DNA of 64,000 nt from Flavobacterium sp. (GCF_027484205.1 NZ_JAIXUB010000009.1:124001-188000), one strand, 5' to 3'; shown: positions 17,473-26,932, counted from the first letter of the stretch. Program-made: numbers and translations. The notes: a model not told the origin generated them from the letters alone.

Positions 17473-18504
17473 TTAATTAAAAGCTAAAATGCAAATTCCT
17501 GTTATAATAATATTGACGATTGAAAGAGGAATTAGAATTTTCCAACCTAAATGCATCAATTGATCGTATCTAAATCTTGGTATTGTCCATCTGATCCACA
17601 TAAAGAAAAAGATGAAGAAACATAATTTTGCAAATAATGCAAATATACCGATGATATTTCCAATATTAACACCCCAATTTTCAATTGCCCAACTCATTCC
17701 TGGATAGTTATAACCTCCAAAATAGAGAACTGCTAAAATGGTTGATGAAATAAACATATTTGCATATTCAGCAAATAAATAGAATCCCATTTTCATTGAT
17801 GAATATTCTGTATGATAACCTCCAATTAATTCGGATTCACATTCTGCTAAGTCGAAAGGAGTTCTATTTGTTTCTGCAAAAGCACAAATTAAGAATATTA
17901 AAAATCCTACTGGTTGGTAGAAAACATTCCAATTCATTCCGGCTTGTTGCATTGATATTTCTTTTAAACTCAATGTTCCTGTCATCATTAATAAAGCAAT
18001 CATTGAAAGTCCCATCGCAATTTCATACGAAACCATTTGTGAACCTGCACGAATAGCACTCATTAATGAATATTTATTATTTGAAGCCCAACCTCCAATC
18101 ATAATTCCATAAACACCAACAGAAACTACTCCAAAAATATATAATAAAGAGACATCTATATCGGTAGCTTGTAAAACAACAGTTCTTCCAAAAATTTCTA
18201 ATTTGTCACCCCAAGGAATAACTGCACTAGTCATTAATGCGGTACTCATTGCAATCGCTGGACCAACAAAGAATAAAAATTTATTAGGAGTATTTGGTTC
18301 AAATTCCTCTTTAGCAAATAATTTCATACCGTCAGCAAGAGGTTGTAATAAACCACCCCAACCAGCACGATTTGGACCAACTCTATCTTGAAGATAAGCT
18401 GCAACTTTTCTTTCAGCCCAAGTAGAATACATTGCCATCAACATAGTAATTGCGAAAACAGCTACTATAAAAACACTTTTTTCTATGATAAATGCACTAT
18501 CCAT
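17473..18504 (-). CDS. nuoH: NADH-quinone oxidoreductase subunit H
   Basis: 343 residues, eight membrane helices; forms the quinone-binding chamber and links the peripheral and membrane arms of complex I. Conserved blocks seen: AERKVAAYLQDRVGPNRAG, ADGMKLFAKEE, FAETNRTPFDLAECESELIG and the C-terminal WTIPRFRYDQLMHLGWK. It starts 2 bases after the nuoG stop. Confidence 0.97.
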   Translation of the reverse strand: MDSAFIIEKSVFIVAVFAITMLMAMYSTWAERKVAAYLQDRVGPNRAGWGGLLQPLADGMKLFAKEEFEPNTPNKFLFFVGPAIAMSTALMTSAVIPWGDKLEIFGRTVVLQATDIDVSLLYIFGVVSVGVYGIMIGGWASNNKYSLMSAIRAGSQMVSYEIAMGLSMIALLMMTGTLSLKEISMQQAGMNWNVFYQPVGFLIFLICAFAETNRTPFDLAECESELIGGYHTEYSSMKMGFYLFAEYANMFISSTILAVLYFGGYNYPGMSWAIENWGVNIGNIIGIFALFAKLCFFIFFFMWIRWTIPRFRYDQLMHLGWKILIPLSIVNIIITGICILAFN

Positions 18505-18506
18505 TT

Positions 18507-19535
18507 TTAAGCTTTTTTATTGTTATCTAATGGAATTTGAGCCATACTTATCTTTTTTCTGTCAATTTCTCTACCTTCTAAAATTCCTTTTTCAGTTTCA
18601 ATCACAACTTTATCCATTTTGCGGGTGTAATTATTTTGATTGATAACCGAATCTTTTTCGAATTTTCTTGGTCCTTCAATAATCCAATCAGAAACTTCTT
18701 TTTTGTCAAAACGACATGTGTTACAGATAAATTCTTCTACTTCGTGATAAATATCTTTTCTTGCTGTAACTCTTTGAATTTCGTTTCCAAACATCCATAA
18801 TGTTGTTTTTCCACAACATCCTGGAGTAGTACATTCTCTGTGAGCATTAAATGGTTTGTTGAACCAAACTCTAGATTTGAATCGGAATGTTTTATCAGTT
18901 AAAGCACCAACTGGACATACGTCAATCATGTTTCCTGAAAATTCATTGTCGATTGCAGTTGAAATGCAGGTTGAAATTTGAGAATGATCTCCACGATTTA
19001 GAACTCCGTGAACTCTTTTATCGGTCAATTGATCAGCAACTTCAACACATCTTTGACAAACAATACAACGATTCATGTGAAGTTGAATGTATGGGCCAAT
19101 GTTTTCTGGTTCGAAAGTTCTTTTTTCTTCGATAAAACGGGTTTCTGATTTTCCGTGTTCGAAAGATAAATTTTGCAAATCACATTCACCTGCTTGATCA
19201 CAAACTGGACAATCCAATGGGTGATTTATAAGAAGAAACTCGGTTACTGCTTTTCTAGCTTCTGTTACTCTTTCAGAAGATTTGCTTGCTACTTCCATTC
19301 CGTCTTGACAACCTGTAACACATGATGCTACCAGTTTTGGCATTGGTCTTGGGTCAGCCTCACTACCTTTTGTAACGTCAACTAAACAACAACGACATTT
19401 TCCGCCTGTTCCTTTTAGTTTAGAATAATAACACATGGCTGGCGGAACTGATTCTCCACCAATCATACGAGCAGCTTGAAGGATTGTTGTTCCTGCTTCT
19501 ACTTCAATTTCTTGACCGTCAATGGTTACTTTCAT
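18507..19535 (-). CDS. nuoG: NADH-quinone oxidoreductase subunit G, short form
   Basis: 342 residues against roughly 700-900 in most complex I NuoG proteins. The N-terminal half is complete: [2Fe-2S] cysteines (PAMC, GKCRCC, VASC), the His-Cys3 cluster (NHPLDCPVCDQAGECD) and a ferredoxin-like double-cluster region (CIVCQRCVEV; ISTC; DVCPVGAL). A further CTTPGCCGKTTLWMF ... CNTC segment resembles the start of the molybdopterin-fold domain, but the rest of that domain is absent. The stop lies 2 bases before nuoH with no remnant between, so this is a settled short form and not a recent break. It passes electrons from NuoF towards NuoI. Confidence 0.93.
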   Translation of the reverse strand: MKVTIDGQEIEVEAGTTILQAARMIGGESVPPAMCYYSKLKGTGGKCRCCLVDVTKGSEADPRPMPKLVASCVTGCQDGMEVASKSSERVTEARKAVTEFLLINHPLDCPVCDQAGECDLQNLSFEHGKSETRFIEEKRTFEPENIGPYIQLHMNRCIVCQRCVEVADQLTDKRVHGVLNRGDHSQISTCISTAIDNEFSGNMIDVCPVGALTDKTFRFKSRVWFNKPFNAHRECTTPGCCGKTTLWMFGNEIQRVTARKDIYHEVEEFICNTCRFDKKEVSDWIIEGPRKFEKDSVINQNNYTRKMDKVVIETEKGILEGREIDRKKISMAQIPLDNNKKA

Positions 19536-19572
19536 ACCAATATATAACTCCTACGGAGTATTTTTGTTCTTA

Positions 19573-20940
19573 TTAAACTTCTTGTTTTGCTACTAAATGT
19601 TTCACTTTTTCAAATGGTTCAGCCACAAAGTGATCTCTATTTTTTACTTTCTCAGGAAAACGAATGTGGTATTCAAACTCATCTCTGAAGTGACGAATTG
19701 CCGCAGCAACTGGCCATGAAGCCGCATCACCTAGTGGACAAATCGTATTTCCTTCTATTTTAGATTGAATGCTCCATAACAATTCAATGTCTTCTTCACG
19801 ACCTTGACCGTTTTCGATTCTCCATAATACTTTTTCTAACCAACCTGTTCCTTCACGGCATGGTGTACATTGTCCGCAAGATTCATGGTGATAAAATCTT
19901 GAAAAATTCCAAGTATTGCGAACAATACAAGCTCTATCGTCATAAACAATGAATCCGCCAGAACCTAACATTGAACCTGTTGCAAATCCACCATCAGACA
20001 AACTTTCATAAGTCATCAACCTATCTTCACCTGCAGCCGTTTTGTAAATTAAATTTGCTGGTAAAATTGGCACCGAACTTCCTCCTGGAACTAATGCTTT
20101 TAATGGTCTATCGGTTTGCATTCCACCACAATATTCATCAGAATTCATGAATTCGTAAACGGATAGTCCAAGTTCAATTTCGTAAACACCTTGATTTTTA
20201 ATATTTCCAGATGCCGAAATTAATTTTGTTCCAGTTGAACGACCAATTCCAATTGCTGCATAATCAGTACCTGAATTATTGATAATCCAAGGCACAGCAG
20301 AAATGGTTTCAACGTTATTTACTACAGTTGGATTTTGCCAAAGTCCTTTAACAGCTGGAAATGGTGGTTTCAATCTAGGATTTCCACGATTTCCTTCCAA
20401 GCTTTCAATTAAAGCAGTTTCCTCACCGCAAATGTAAGCTCCGCCACCAATTTGAACAAAAAGTTCTAAATCGTAACCAGAACCTAATATATTTTTACCC
20501 AACCAACCAGCAGCTTTTGCTTCGGCGATGGCTCTTTCTAAAATTTTGTAAACCCACATATATTCTCCACGAATATAGATGTAAGATAAGTTTGCACCAA
20601 GAGCGTAACTTGAGGTAATCATTCCTTCAATTAATAAATGAGGAATGTACTCCATTAGATAACGGTCTTTAAAAGTTCCAGGTTCAGATTCGTCAGCATT
20701 ACAAACTAAATGTCTTGGATTTCCCGATTTTTTATCGATAAAACTCCATTTCATTCCGGCTGGAAATCCTGCACCACCACGACCACGAAGTCCTGAAGTT
20801 TTTACTTCTTCAACCACTTCATCTGGCGTCATTTTTTTCAAGGCTTTTTCTACCGACGCATATCCGCCTTCACGACGATATACTTCATAAGTTTTAATTC
20901 CTGGAACGTTGATTTTGTCTAATAATATTTTTCTTCCCAT
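19573..20940 (-). CDS. nuoF: NADH-quinone oxidoreductase subunit F (NADH/FMN binding)
   Basis: 455 residues. It binds NADH and FMN and holds the N3 [4Fe-4S] cluster. The nucleotide region is GLRGRGGAGFPAGMKWSF, the FMN region CNADESEPGTFKDR, and the cluster SCGQCTPCREGTGW plus a later Cys in GNTICPLGDAA. The gene lies 4 bases after nuoE. Confidence 0.97.
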   Translation of the reverse strand: MGRKILLDKINVPGIKTYEVYRREGGYASVEKALKKMTPDEVVEEVKTSGLRGRGGAGFPAGMKWSFIDKKSGNPRHLVCNADESEPGTFKDRYLMEYIPHLLIEGMITSSYALGANLSYIYIRGEYMWVYKILERAIAEAKAAGWLGKNILGSGYDLELFVQIGGGAYICGEETALIESLEGNRGNPRLKPPFPAVKGLWQNPTVVNNVETISAVPWIINNSGTDYAAIGIGRSTGTKLISASGNIKNQGVYEIELGLSVYEFMNSDEYCGGMQTDRPLKALVPGGSSVPILPANLIYKTAAGEDRLMTYESLSDGGFATGSMLGSGGFIVYDDRACIVRNTWNFSRFYHHESCGQCTPCREGTGWLEKVLWRIENGQGREEDIELLWSIQSKIEGNTICPLGDAASWPVAAAIRHFRDEFEYHIRFPEKVKNRDHFVAEPFEKVKHLVAKQEV

Positions 20941-20944
20941 GATA

Positions 20945-21475
20945 TTATTTATCGTGTAAAGTGATTTTTCCGTCTTTGCAATCAGTCATTAACTGATCGA
21001 TTTTTTCTTTTGTCAAATGCTCTTGATAGAAATCACCCAATTGCATCATTGGAGCATATCCACAAGCACCTAGACATTCTACGCCACGAACTTCAAACAT
21101 CATGTCTGGTGTTGGTTCGCCAACTTTTACACCTAATTTAGAACAGGTGTAATCCATCAAATCTTCCACACCGTTTTGACAACATGGTGAAGTTTGACAG
21201 AATTCAAACATGTATTTTCCAATTGGTCTTTGGTTGAACATTGTATAAAATGTTACTACTTCATATACTTCAATTGGCAGAATACCAAGGATTTCGGCAA
21301 CTTTGTTTTGTAATTCAATACTCAACCAATTATCGTGTGCATCTTGAACTTCATGCAAAACAGGTAATAAAGCCGATTTTTGTTTGCCTTCAGGATAATG
21401 ACTGATTAATTCATTGATTCTATTCATCAACGATTCAGTTATGTTTATCTCTTGTTTTATATGTGATCTTTCCAT
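20945..21475 (-). CDS. nuoE: NADH-quinone oxidoreductase subunit E, [2Fe-2S] thioredoxin-like
   Basis: 176 residues. The C-terminal thioredoxin-like domain has the N1a ligands C-x4-C (CQTSPC) and C-x3-C (CLGAC). The N-terminal helical part (LISHYPEGKQKSALLPVLHE, VVTFYTMFNQRP) is typical. A 20-base leader element shared with the DUF3109 gene lies 8 bases upstream of the ATG. Confidence 0.96.
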   Translation of the reverse strand: MERSHIKQEINITESLMNRINELISHYPEGKQKSALLPVLHEVQDAHDNWLSIELQNKVAEILGILPIEVYEVVTFYTMFNQRPIGKYMFEFCQTSPCCQNGVEDLMDYTCSKLGVKVGEPTPDMMFEVRGVECLGACGYAPMMQLGDFYQEHLTKEKIDQLMTDCKDGKITLHDK

Positions 21476-21483
21476 TTCTAATT

Positions 21484-21503
21484 TTAGATATTAAATTTTA
21501 GAT
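21484..21503 (-). repeat. Dispersed leader element, copy 1 (before nuoE)
   Basis: ATCTAAAATTTAATATCTAA on the minus strand, 8 bases before the nuoE ATG. An identical 20-mer is found at 54299-54318, in the same orientation and position relative to another gene. Confidence 0.75.
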
Positions 21504-21554
21504 TTTAGATATTTCAATCTGTAATCTAAAACCTGCATTCTGCAATCTTACTTT

Positions 21555-22790
21555 TTATGCGTCTAATTCGCCTGCAATTACATTTAAACTTGACAAAATT
21601 ACAATAGCATCAGATAACATGCCGCCTTTAATCATTTCGGTATAAGCTTGATAATAAATGTAGCAAGGTCTTCTCATTTTTAATCTGTAAGGTGTTCTGC
21701 TTCCATCAGTTATTAAATAAAATCCTAATTCGCCATTTCCACCTTCAACAGCATGGTAAATCTCAGCTACAGGAACTGGAACTTCACCCATCACAATTTT
21801 GAAATGATAAATTAACGATTCCATATTGTGATAAACGTCTTCTTTTGGAGGTAAGTAATAATCGGGAACATCAGCATGGATTGGACCTTCAGGTAATTTA
21901 GCTAAAGCTTGTTTGATGATTCTTAAACTTTCCCAAACTTCAGCATTTCTAACACAAAATCTATCATAAGTATCGCCTGATTTCCCAACTGGAATATCAA
22001 ATTCAAAATCTTCGTATGACGAATATGGTGCCGCTTTTCTTACATCATAGTCAATACCTGCTGCACGTAAATTTGGACCTGTCATACCATATTGCATTGC
22101 TTTTTCAGCAGTAATAGGGCCAACATTAACGGTTCTATCAATAAAAATTCTGTTTCTTTCAAATAAATTTTCAAATTCTTTCCAAGCAACTGGAAAGTCT
22201 GTAAGGAAAGTATCTAGTTTTTTGAAAGCAACTTCAGACCATTCTCTTTCAAAACCTCCAATTCTTCCCATATTTGTTGTTAGACGTGCTCCACAAATTT
22301 CTTCATATATTTCGTAGATTTTCTCTCTAAATTGGAATACATAGAGGAATCCAGTATAAGCACCTGTATCAACACCAAGGATTGAGTTGCAAATTAGATG
22401 GTCGGCAATACGAGCCAACTCCATAACTATAACTCTTAAATATTGTGCACGTTTAGGAACTTCAATGTCTAATAATTTTTCAACAGTCATCCACCAAGCC
22501 ATGTTGTTGATTGGTGAAGAACAATAATTCATTCTATCAGTCAACACATTTATTTGGTAAAATGGACGATTTTCTGCGATTTTTTCAAAGGCACGATGAA
22601 TGTATCCAATAGTTGGCTCTGCATCTAGAATTTTTTCACCATCCATAAGCAAGATATTTTGAAAAATACCATGAGTTGCTGGATGTGTAGGTCCAAGATT
22701 TAGTATTGAAAGCTCGCTACCATCTTCGTTGCGAGTTTCTTCTATAATTTTAGCATATCGATGCTCTGGTGGTAATAATAAGTCTGACAT
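21555..22790 (-). CDS. nuoD: NADH-quinone oxidoreductase subunit D
   Basis: 411 residues; the 49-kDa homologue that, with NuoB and NuoH, forms the quinone site. Family blocks: NLGPTHPATHG, EPTIGYIHRAFEKIAE, DRMNYCSSPINN, GARLTTNMGRIGG and the C-terminal IYYQAYTEMIKGGMLSDAI. The reading frame extends 2 codons to a TTG at 22796, but ATG 22790-22788 (MSDLLLPPE) is the natural start. It is encoded separately from nuoC. Confidence 0.96.
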   Translation of the reverse strand: MSDLLLPPEHRYAKIIEETRNEDGSELSILNLGPTHPATHGIFQNILLMDGEKILDAEPTIGYIHRAFEKIAENRPFYQINVLTDRMNYCSSPINNMAWWMTVEKLLDIEVPKRAQYLRVIVMELARIADHLICNSILGVDTGAYTGFLYVFQFREKIYEIYEEICGARLTTNMGRIGGFEREWSEVAFKKLDTFLTDFPVAWKEFENLFERNRIFIDRTVNVGPITAEKAMQYGMTGPNLRAAGIDYDVRKAAPYSSYEDFEFDIPVGKSGDTYDRFCVRNAEVWESLRIIKQALAKLPEGPIHADVPDYYLPPKEDVYHNMESLIYHFKIVMGEVPVPVAEIYHAVEGGNGELGFYLITDGSRTPYRLKMRRPCYIYYQAYTEMIKGGMLSDAIVILSSLNVIAGELDA

Positions 22791-22800
22791 TTTCAATCAA

Positions 22801-22823
22801 TTACGAATTACGAATTACGAATT
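22801..22823. repeat. Triple ttacgaa spacer repeat between nuoD and nuoC
   Basis: Three tandem copies of TTACGAA, ending in TT, in the 137-base nuoC-nuoD spacer. A degenerate related sequence lies in the nuoA-nuoB spacer (about 23994-24016). No hairpin terminator is seen. Confidence 0.6.
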
Positions 22824-22927
22824 AAAAATTATTTCAATAGGTAAATGGCAATCTTATTTTTTATATACTACTTTCAAACTATAAATTAGAGTTACAAAAA
22901 ATTGTAATTCATAATTTTTAATTTCAA

Positions 22928-23443
22928 TTAATTTTGCGCTGTTCTTCCAAAAAATCTATCGTCTTTATCGGTTCTTCCTCCATCTTCCATTGGGAATTCT
23001 TTTCTCATAGGATGCGAAACCATTTCAATCATGTTTAGAATTCTTTTCAATTGAGGATGTCCTTTGAAATTAATTCCATAAAAATCCCATGCTTCTCTTT
23101 CCATCCAATTGGCACAAAGAAATAAATCTGAGATAGTATCTGTTTCTGGATTTTCAGTAAGGAAAGTTTTAACTCTAATTCTCACATTTTCAACCCAATT
23201 ATGCAATTGATAAACCACTGAAAATTGGTGGTTTTCATCATTATCAGGAAAGTGAATTCCTGCTAAATCGGTTAAAAAATGAAAATTTAAACTTTCTTCC
23301 TCTTTTAAGAATCGGATTACTTCACGAATTAAATTTGGAGCTGCTTCAAAAGAAAAAATATCCTTACTCATTTCAAAATTCAACACATTATTGCCAAATT
23401 TTTGAGTTAGTTTTTCTTGTATGTATGCCGTTTCTAAAGCCAT
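22928..23443 (-). CDS. nuoC: NADH-quinone oxidoreductase subunit C
   Basis: 171 residues; 30-kDa homologue and scaffold subunit of the peripheral arm. The signature EREAWDFYGINFKGHPQLKRIL followed by HPMRKEFPMEDGGR is clear. It lies one base downstream of nuoB. Confidence 0.95.
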   Translation of the reverse strand: MALETAYIQEKLTQKFGNNVLNFEMSKDIFSFEAAPNLIREVIRFLKEEESLNFHFLTDLAGIHFPDNDENHQFSVVYQLHNWVENVRIRVKTFLTENPETDTISDLFLCANWMEREAWDFYGINFKGHPQLKRILNMIEMVSHPMRKEFPMEDGGRTDKDDRFFGRTAQN

Positions 23444-23444
23444 A

Positions 23445-23990
23445 TTATAGGTTGTAAGAAGCTAATAATTCTTTATATTCTGGAGAATTTCTTCTGCGAA
23501 CAGATTCATTCTTTACTAATTCTTGTAATTGCATTACGCCATCAACAATTTGTTCTGGTCTTGGCGGGCAACCTGGAACGTAAACGTCAACTGGAATTAC
23601 TTTATCAATTCCTTGTAAAACAGAATACGTATCAAAAACGCCACCTGAACAGGCACAAGCACCAACAGAAATTACCCAACGAGGTTCAGACATTTGTTCG
23701 TAAACTTGACGTAAAATAGGTGCCATTTTTTTAGAAATTGTACCCATTACCATTAGCATATCCGCTTGACGAGGAGAAAAACTTACTCTTTCTGAACCAA
23801 AACGTGCTAAATCATAATGCGATGCCATGGTTGCCATAAATTCAATTCCACAACAAGAAGTCGCGAAAGGCAATGGCCAAAGAGAATTAGCTCTTGCTAA
23901 CCCAACAACATCGTTTAATTTAGTAGCGAAGAAACCTTCACCTGTTACTCCTTCTGGCGGAGCAACCATTTTTGTTTTAGAATCACTCAT
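23445..23990 (-). CDS. nuoB: NADH-quinone oxidoreductase subunit B
   Basis: 181 residues; carries the terminal N2 [4Fe-4S] cluster that reduces quinone. Ligands are visible in ATSCCGIE (adjacent Cys pair), GACACSGGVF and VPGCPPRPE. The C-terminal extension after the last Cys is of normal length. Start ATG 23990. Confidence 0.97.
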   Translation of the reverse strand: MSDSKTKMVAPPEGVTGEGFFATKLNDVVGLARANSLWPLPFATSCCGIEFMATMASHYDLARFGSERVSFSPRQADMLMVMGTISKKMAPILRQVYEQMSEPRWVISVGACACSGGVFDTYSVLQGIDKVIPVDVYVPGCPPRPEQIVDGVMQLQELVKNESVRRRNSPEYKELLASYNL

Positions 23991-24048
23991 TTTATAATTC
24001 GTAATTTAAAATTATTTCAATTATTCGCTTTCGTTAGCTATAATTAAT

Positions 24049-24414
24049 CTATTCCCATTCTAATGCTTTCTTCTTAATTATGTAGAAGAAACCAACTAAA
24101 AGTAGCAACATGAAAATAACCATTTTGATCATTCCATCTATTCCAAGATCTTTAAAATTTACTGCCCAAGGATATAAGAAAATAACCTCTACATCAAAAA
24201 GTACAAAAAGAATTGCTACAAGAAAGTATTTTACAGAAAATGGAATACGAGCATTTCCTACAGATTCAATCCCACACTCGAAGTTTTTATCTTTGTTTTT
24301 AGAATGTCTTTTTGGTCCAAGAAAACTAGAACCAATTATAGTTGCAACAACAAATCCTATTGCTAGACCAGCTTGCATTAAGATTGGTAAATAATCAATT
24401 TGAGTAGATTGCAT
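24049..24414 (-). CDS. nuoA: NADH-quinone oxidoreductase subunit A
   Basis: 121 residues and three membrane helices; first gene of the complex I operon. Hallmarks are KHSKNKDKNFECGIESVG and RIPFSVKYFLVAILFVLFDVE, which form the switch-like loop near the quinone channel. The frame can be extended to ATG 24462, but that extension contains the -7 element TATATTTG, so transcription probably begins inside it. ATG 24414-24412 (MQSTQIDYLP) gives the usual length of about 120. Confidence 0.94.
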   Translation of the reverse strand: MQSTQIDYLPILMQAGLAIGFVVATIIGSSFLGPKRHSKNKDKNFECGIESVGNARIPFSVKYFLVAILFVLFDVEVIFLYPWAVNFKDLGIDGMIKMVIFMLLLLVGFFYIIKKKALEWE

Positions 24415-24446
24415 GTCTCTAAAAGTTAGTATTTGTAAAATAGCTA

Positions 24447-24476
24447 CAAATATACATTGCATTATTTAATTCTCAA
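24447..24476 (-). promoter_or_regulatory. Promoter of the nuo operon
   Basis: On the minus strand TTG (24474-24476), 19-base spacer, TATATTTG (24447-24454): a textbook Bacteroidetes promoter. The predicted transcript start is about 25-30 bases upstream of the nuoA ATG. Confidence 0.8.
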
Positions 24477-24554
24477 AAATCATTACATAAACGTTTGTTA
24501 TTTATGCGTTAAAATCGTTTATTTAAACCTGTTCTAAATAATATTTTTAATCAT

Positions 24555-24586
24555 AAAAAAAACGCTCTGAAATTTTCAGAGCGTTT
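24555..24586 (-). terminator. Terminator of the cold-shock gene
   Basis: Stem CGCTCTGA / TCAGAGCG with AT-rich extension and a T-tract on the minus strand, just downstream of the cold-shock gene stop. Confidence 0.85.
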
Positions 24587-24618
24587 AGACCATTAAGGCA
24601 ATCAAAAAATAATATATA

Positions 24619-24819
24619 TTAGTCTTCGATAACTACTACTTGAGCAGCTACTTTACCTTTTCTTCCTTCTTCTTCTTCGTAAGAAACTTTGTCTCCTTCG
24701 TTTAAGTTTTCAGCTTTAATACCTGTAGCGTGAACGAAAATGTCTTTTCCATTTTCATCATCTGTAATGAATCCGTAACCTTTTGATTCATTGAAAAATT
24801 TAACTGTACCTGTGCGCAT
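24619..24819 (-). CDS. Cold-shock-domain protein (CspA family)
   Basis: 66 residues from ATG 24819-24817 (MRTGTVKFFNESKGYGFI). The RNP-1 motif (KGYGFI) and RNP-2 motif (DIFVH) identify a single-stranded nucleic-acid-binding OB fold, used as an RNA chaperone. The longer frame to 24849 would place its start inside the promoter element TATCTTTG and is rejected. The acidic C-terminus (EEEEGRKGKVAAQVVVIED) is typical of Bacteroidetes Csp proteins. Confidence 0.95.
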   Translation of the reverse strand: MRTGTVKFFNESKGYGFITDDENGKDIFVHATGIKAENLNEGDKVSYEEEEGRKGKVAAQVVVIED

Positions 24820-24846
24820 TTTGTAATGTAAAAAATTAATAATGGT

Positions 24847-24875
24847 CAAAGATATACTTATTTATGACATAGCAA
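24847..24875 (-). promoter_or_regulatory. Promoter of the cold-shock gene
   Basis: Minus strand TTG (24873-24875), 18-base spacer, TATCTTTG (24847-24854). This gives a leader of about 20-25 bases before the chosen ATG. Confidence 0.75.
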
Positions 24876-24974
24876 ACAAAAATTAAATAAAAGTTTAAAA
24901 AATTTACAAAAATTTAAAATTATAATTAAATGATTTTCAGTGTAATATTTGAAATAGTCTAAATTTTGCAATAA

Positions 24975-25013
24975 AAAAAGCAACTATTTATAAATTTTTA
25001 AATAGTTGCTTTT
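24975..25013 (-). terminator. Terminator of aspS
   Basis: Stem AAGCAACTATTTA / TAAATAGTTGCTT, with T-run on the minus strand, 26 bases beyond the aspS stop. Confidence 0.85.
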
Positions 25014-25038
25014 AGAATATTTGAGAATTTGATAGTTT

Positions 25039-26790
25039 TTACTTCAAATCAACTTTTATATGTAATTCATTCAATTGTAAGTCATCAATTACAGATGGCG
25101 CGTCAATCATAACATCTCTTCCCGAATTATTTTTTGGGAATGCAATAAAATCACGAATTGTTTCTTGACCACCAAGAATAGCTACTAATCGGTCTAAACC
25201 AAACGCTAAACCTCCATGTGGTGGCGCTCCAAACTGGAATGCATCCATCAAGAATCCAAATTGATTTCGAGCTTCTTCTTCAGTAAATCCTAAATATTTG
25301 AACATTAATTGTTGGGTAGCTTTATCGTGAATTCTGATTGAACCACCACCAATTTCGTTTCCGTTCAACACCATATCATAAGCATTAGCGCGAACTTTAC
25401 CTGGATTTGTAGCTAACAACTCCATGTCTTCTGGTTTTGGAGAAGTAAACGGATGGTGCATGGCATGCCATCTTCCAGATTCTTCGTCTAACTCTAATAA
25501 TGGGAAATCTACAACCCATAATGGAGCGAATTCTGCTGGATTTCTTAATCCTAATCTTGTTGCTAATTCCATTCTCAATGCAGAAAGTTGTGCACGAGTT
25601 TTATCAGCCGGACCAGAAAGTACAAAAATCATGTCTCCAGTTTTTGCTCCTGTAATTTCTACCCATTTTTTCAAATCTTCTTGATCGTAAAATTTATCTA
25701 CTGATGATTTGTACGTTCCATCCGCTTCACATTTTACATAAACCATTCCTGATGCACCGATTTGTGGACGTTTAACCCAGTCAATTAAGGCATCAATTTC
25801 TTTACGAGTATAAGCGGCACAATTTGGAGCAGCAATTCCAACAACTAATTCTGCGGCATTGAAAACTGGGAAATCTTTATGTTGAGCCACTTCATTTAAC
25901 TCACCAAATTTCATATCAAAACGTATATCTGGTTTATCATTTCCGTAGGTCTTCATTGCGTAATCGTAGGTAATTCGAGGGAATTTTTCTACTTCAATAC
26001 CTTTTATTTCTTTTAGCAAATGACGTGTTAATCCTTCAAAAACATTTAAAATATCTTCTTGTTCTACAAATGCCATTTCACAATCGATTTGAGTAAATTC
26101 CGGTTGTCTATCGGCACGTAAATCCTCGTCGCGGAAACATTTTACGATTTGAAAATATTTATCCATTCCGCCAACCATCAAAAGTTGTTTAAAAGTTTGT
26201 GGCGATTGTGGTAAGGCATAAAATTGACCTTCGTTCATTCTACTTGGAACAACAAAATCTCTTGCGCCTTCTGGTGTTGATTTTATCAAATATGGAGTTT
26301 CTACTTCACAGAAATCTAAATTAGAAAGATAATTTCTTACTGCTTGTGCTACTTTGTGACGGAACAATAAACTGTTTTTTACAGGATTTCTTCTGATATC
26401 TAAGTAACGGTATTTCATTCTGATATCTTCACCACCATCGGTTTCATCTTCAATAGTGAATGGAGGAGTTAAAGCAGCATTTAGAATTGTCATTTCTTTT
26501 ACAAGAATTTCAATTTCACCTGTTGGGATATTTTTGTTTTTAGCTTCACGCTCAATAACAGTTCCTTTTACTTGAACTACAAATTCTCTTCCAAGAGTTT
26601 TAGCCAATTCAAAAACTGATTTTTCTGAACGACTTTCGTCAAATAACAATTGAGTTATTCCATAACGGTCGCGCAAATCAACCCAATTCATGAATCCTTT
26701 ATCTCTTGATTTTTGAACCCAACCAGCAAGTGTAACTTCTTGATTAATATGTGAGGCGTTTAATTCGCCACAATTATGACTTCTATACAT
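25039..26790 (-). CDS. aspS: Aspartate--tRNA ligase
   Basis: 583-residue class IIb synthetase that charges tRNA-Asp. An N-terminal OB-fold anticodon domain ([20 protein letters not shown]) is followed by motif 1 ([20 protein letters not shown]), the flipping-loop area [17 protein letters not shown], motif 2 ([18 protein letters not shown]), a bacterial GAD insertion domain (about residues 295-410) and motif 3 ([13 protein letters not shown]). Start ATG 26790. The gene is monocistronic, with its own promoter and terminator. Confidence 0.97.
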   Translation of the reverse strand: MYRSHNCGELNASHINQEVTLAGWVQKSRDKGFMNWVDLRDRYGITQLLFDESRSEKSVFELAKTLGREFVVQVKGTVIEREAKNKNIPTGEIEILVKEMTILNAALTPPFTIEDETDGGEDIRMKYRYLDIRRNPVKNSLLFRHKVAQAVRNYLSNLDFCEVETPYLIKSTPEGARDFVVPSRMNEGQFYALPQSPQTFKQLLMVGGMDKYFQIVKCFRDEDLRADRQPEFTQIDCEMAFVEQEDILNVFEGLTRHLLKEIKGIEVEKFPRITYDYAMKTYGNDKPDIRFDMKFGELNEVAQHKDFPVFNAAELVVGIAAPNCAAYTRKEIDALIDWVKRPQIGASGMVYVKCEADGTYKSSVDKFYDQEDLKKWVEITGAKTGDMIFVLSGPADKTRAQLSALRMELATRLGLRNPAEFAPLWVVDFPLLELDEESGRWHAMHHPFTSPKPEDMELLATNPGKVRANAYDMVLNGNEIGGGSIRIHDKATQQLMFKYLGFTEEEARNQFGFLMDAFQFGAPPHGGLAFGLDRLVAILGGQETIRDFIAFPKNNSGRDVMIDAPSVIDDLQLNELHIKVDLK

Positions 26791-26838
26791 TTGGAATAAA
26801 ATTTTTATTACTTACAATTCGACCTTCAGTCTCGGGTG

Positions 26839-26846
26839 CAAAAGTA
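26839..26846 (-). promoter_or_regulatory. Candidate -7 element of aspS
   Basis: TACTTTTG on the minus strand, about 48 bases upstream of the aspS ATG. There is no clear TTG at the usual distance. Confidence 0.45.
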
Positions 26847-26924
26847 AAAAACAAATATTAATTAAATGGTGTAAAATAGTATTGAATTTTTTGTTAATAT
26901 TTATTACTCAATTGCTAAAAGAAG

Positions 26925-26932
26925 TATATTTG
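26925..26932 (+). promoter_or_regulatory. Candidate -7 element of the TlpA-like gene
   Basis: TATATTTG, 31 bases before ATG 26964; no well-spaced TTG upstream. Confidence 0.45.

Noticed and set aside
18507..19535. nuoG as a pseudogene or frameshifted gene
   Set aside because: The frame is intact, the stop is directly followed by nuoH, and no leftover coding sequence for the missing domain is present.
24415..24462. Upstream start of nuoA at ATG 24462
   Set aside because: It contains the -7 promoter element and gives a longer N-terminus than NuoA proteins have.
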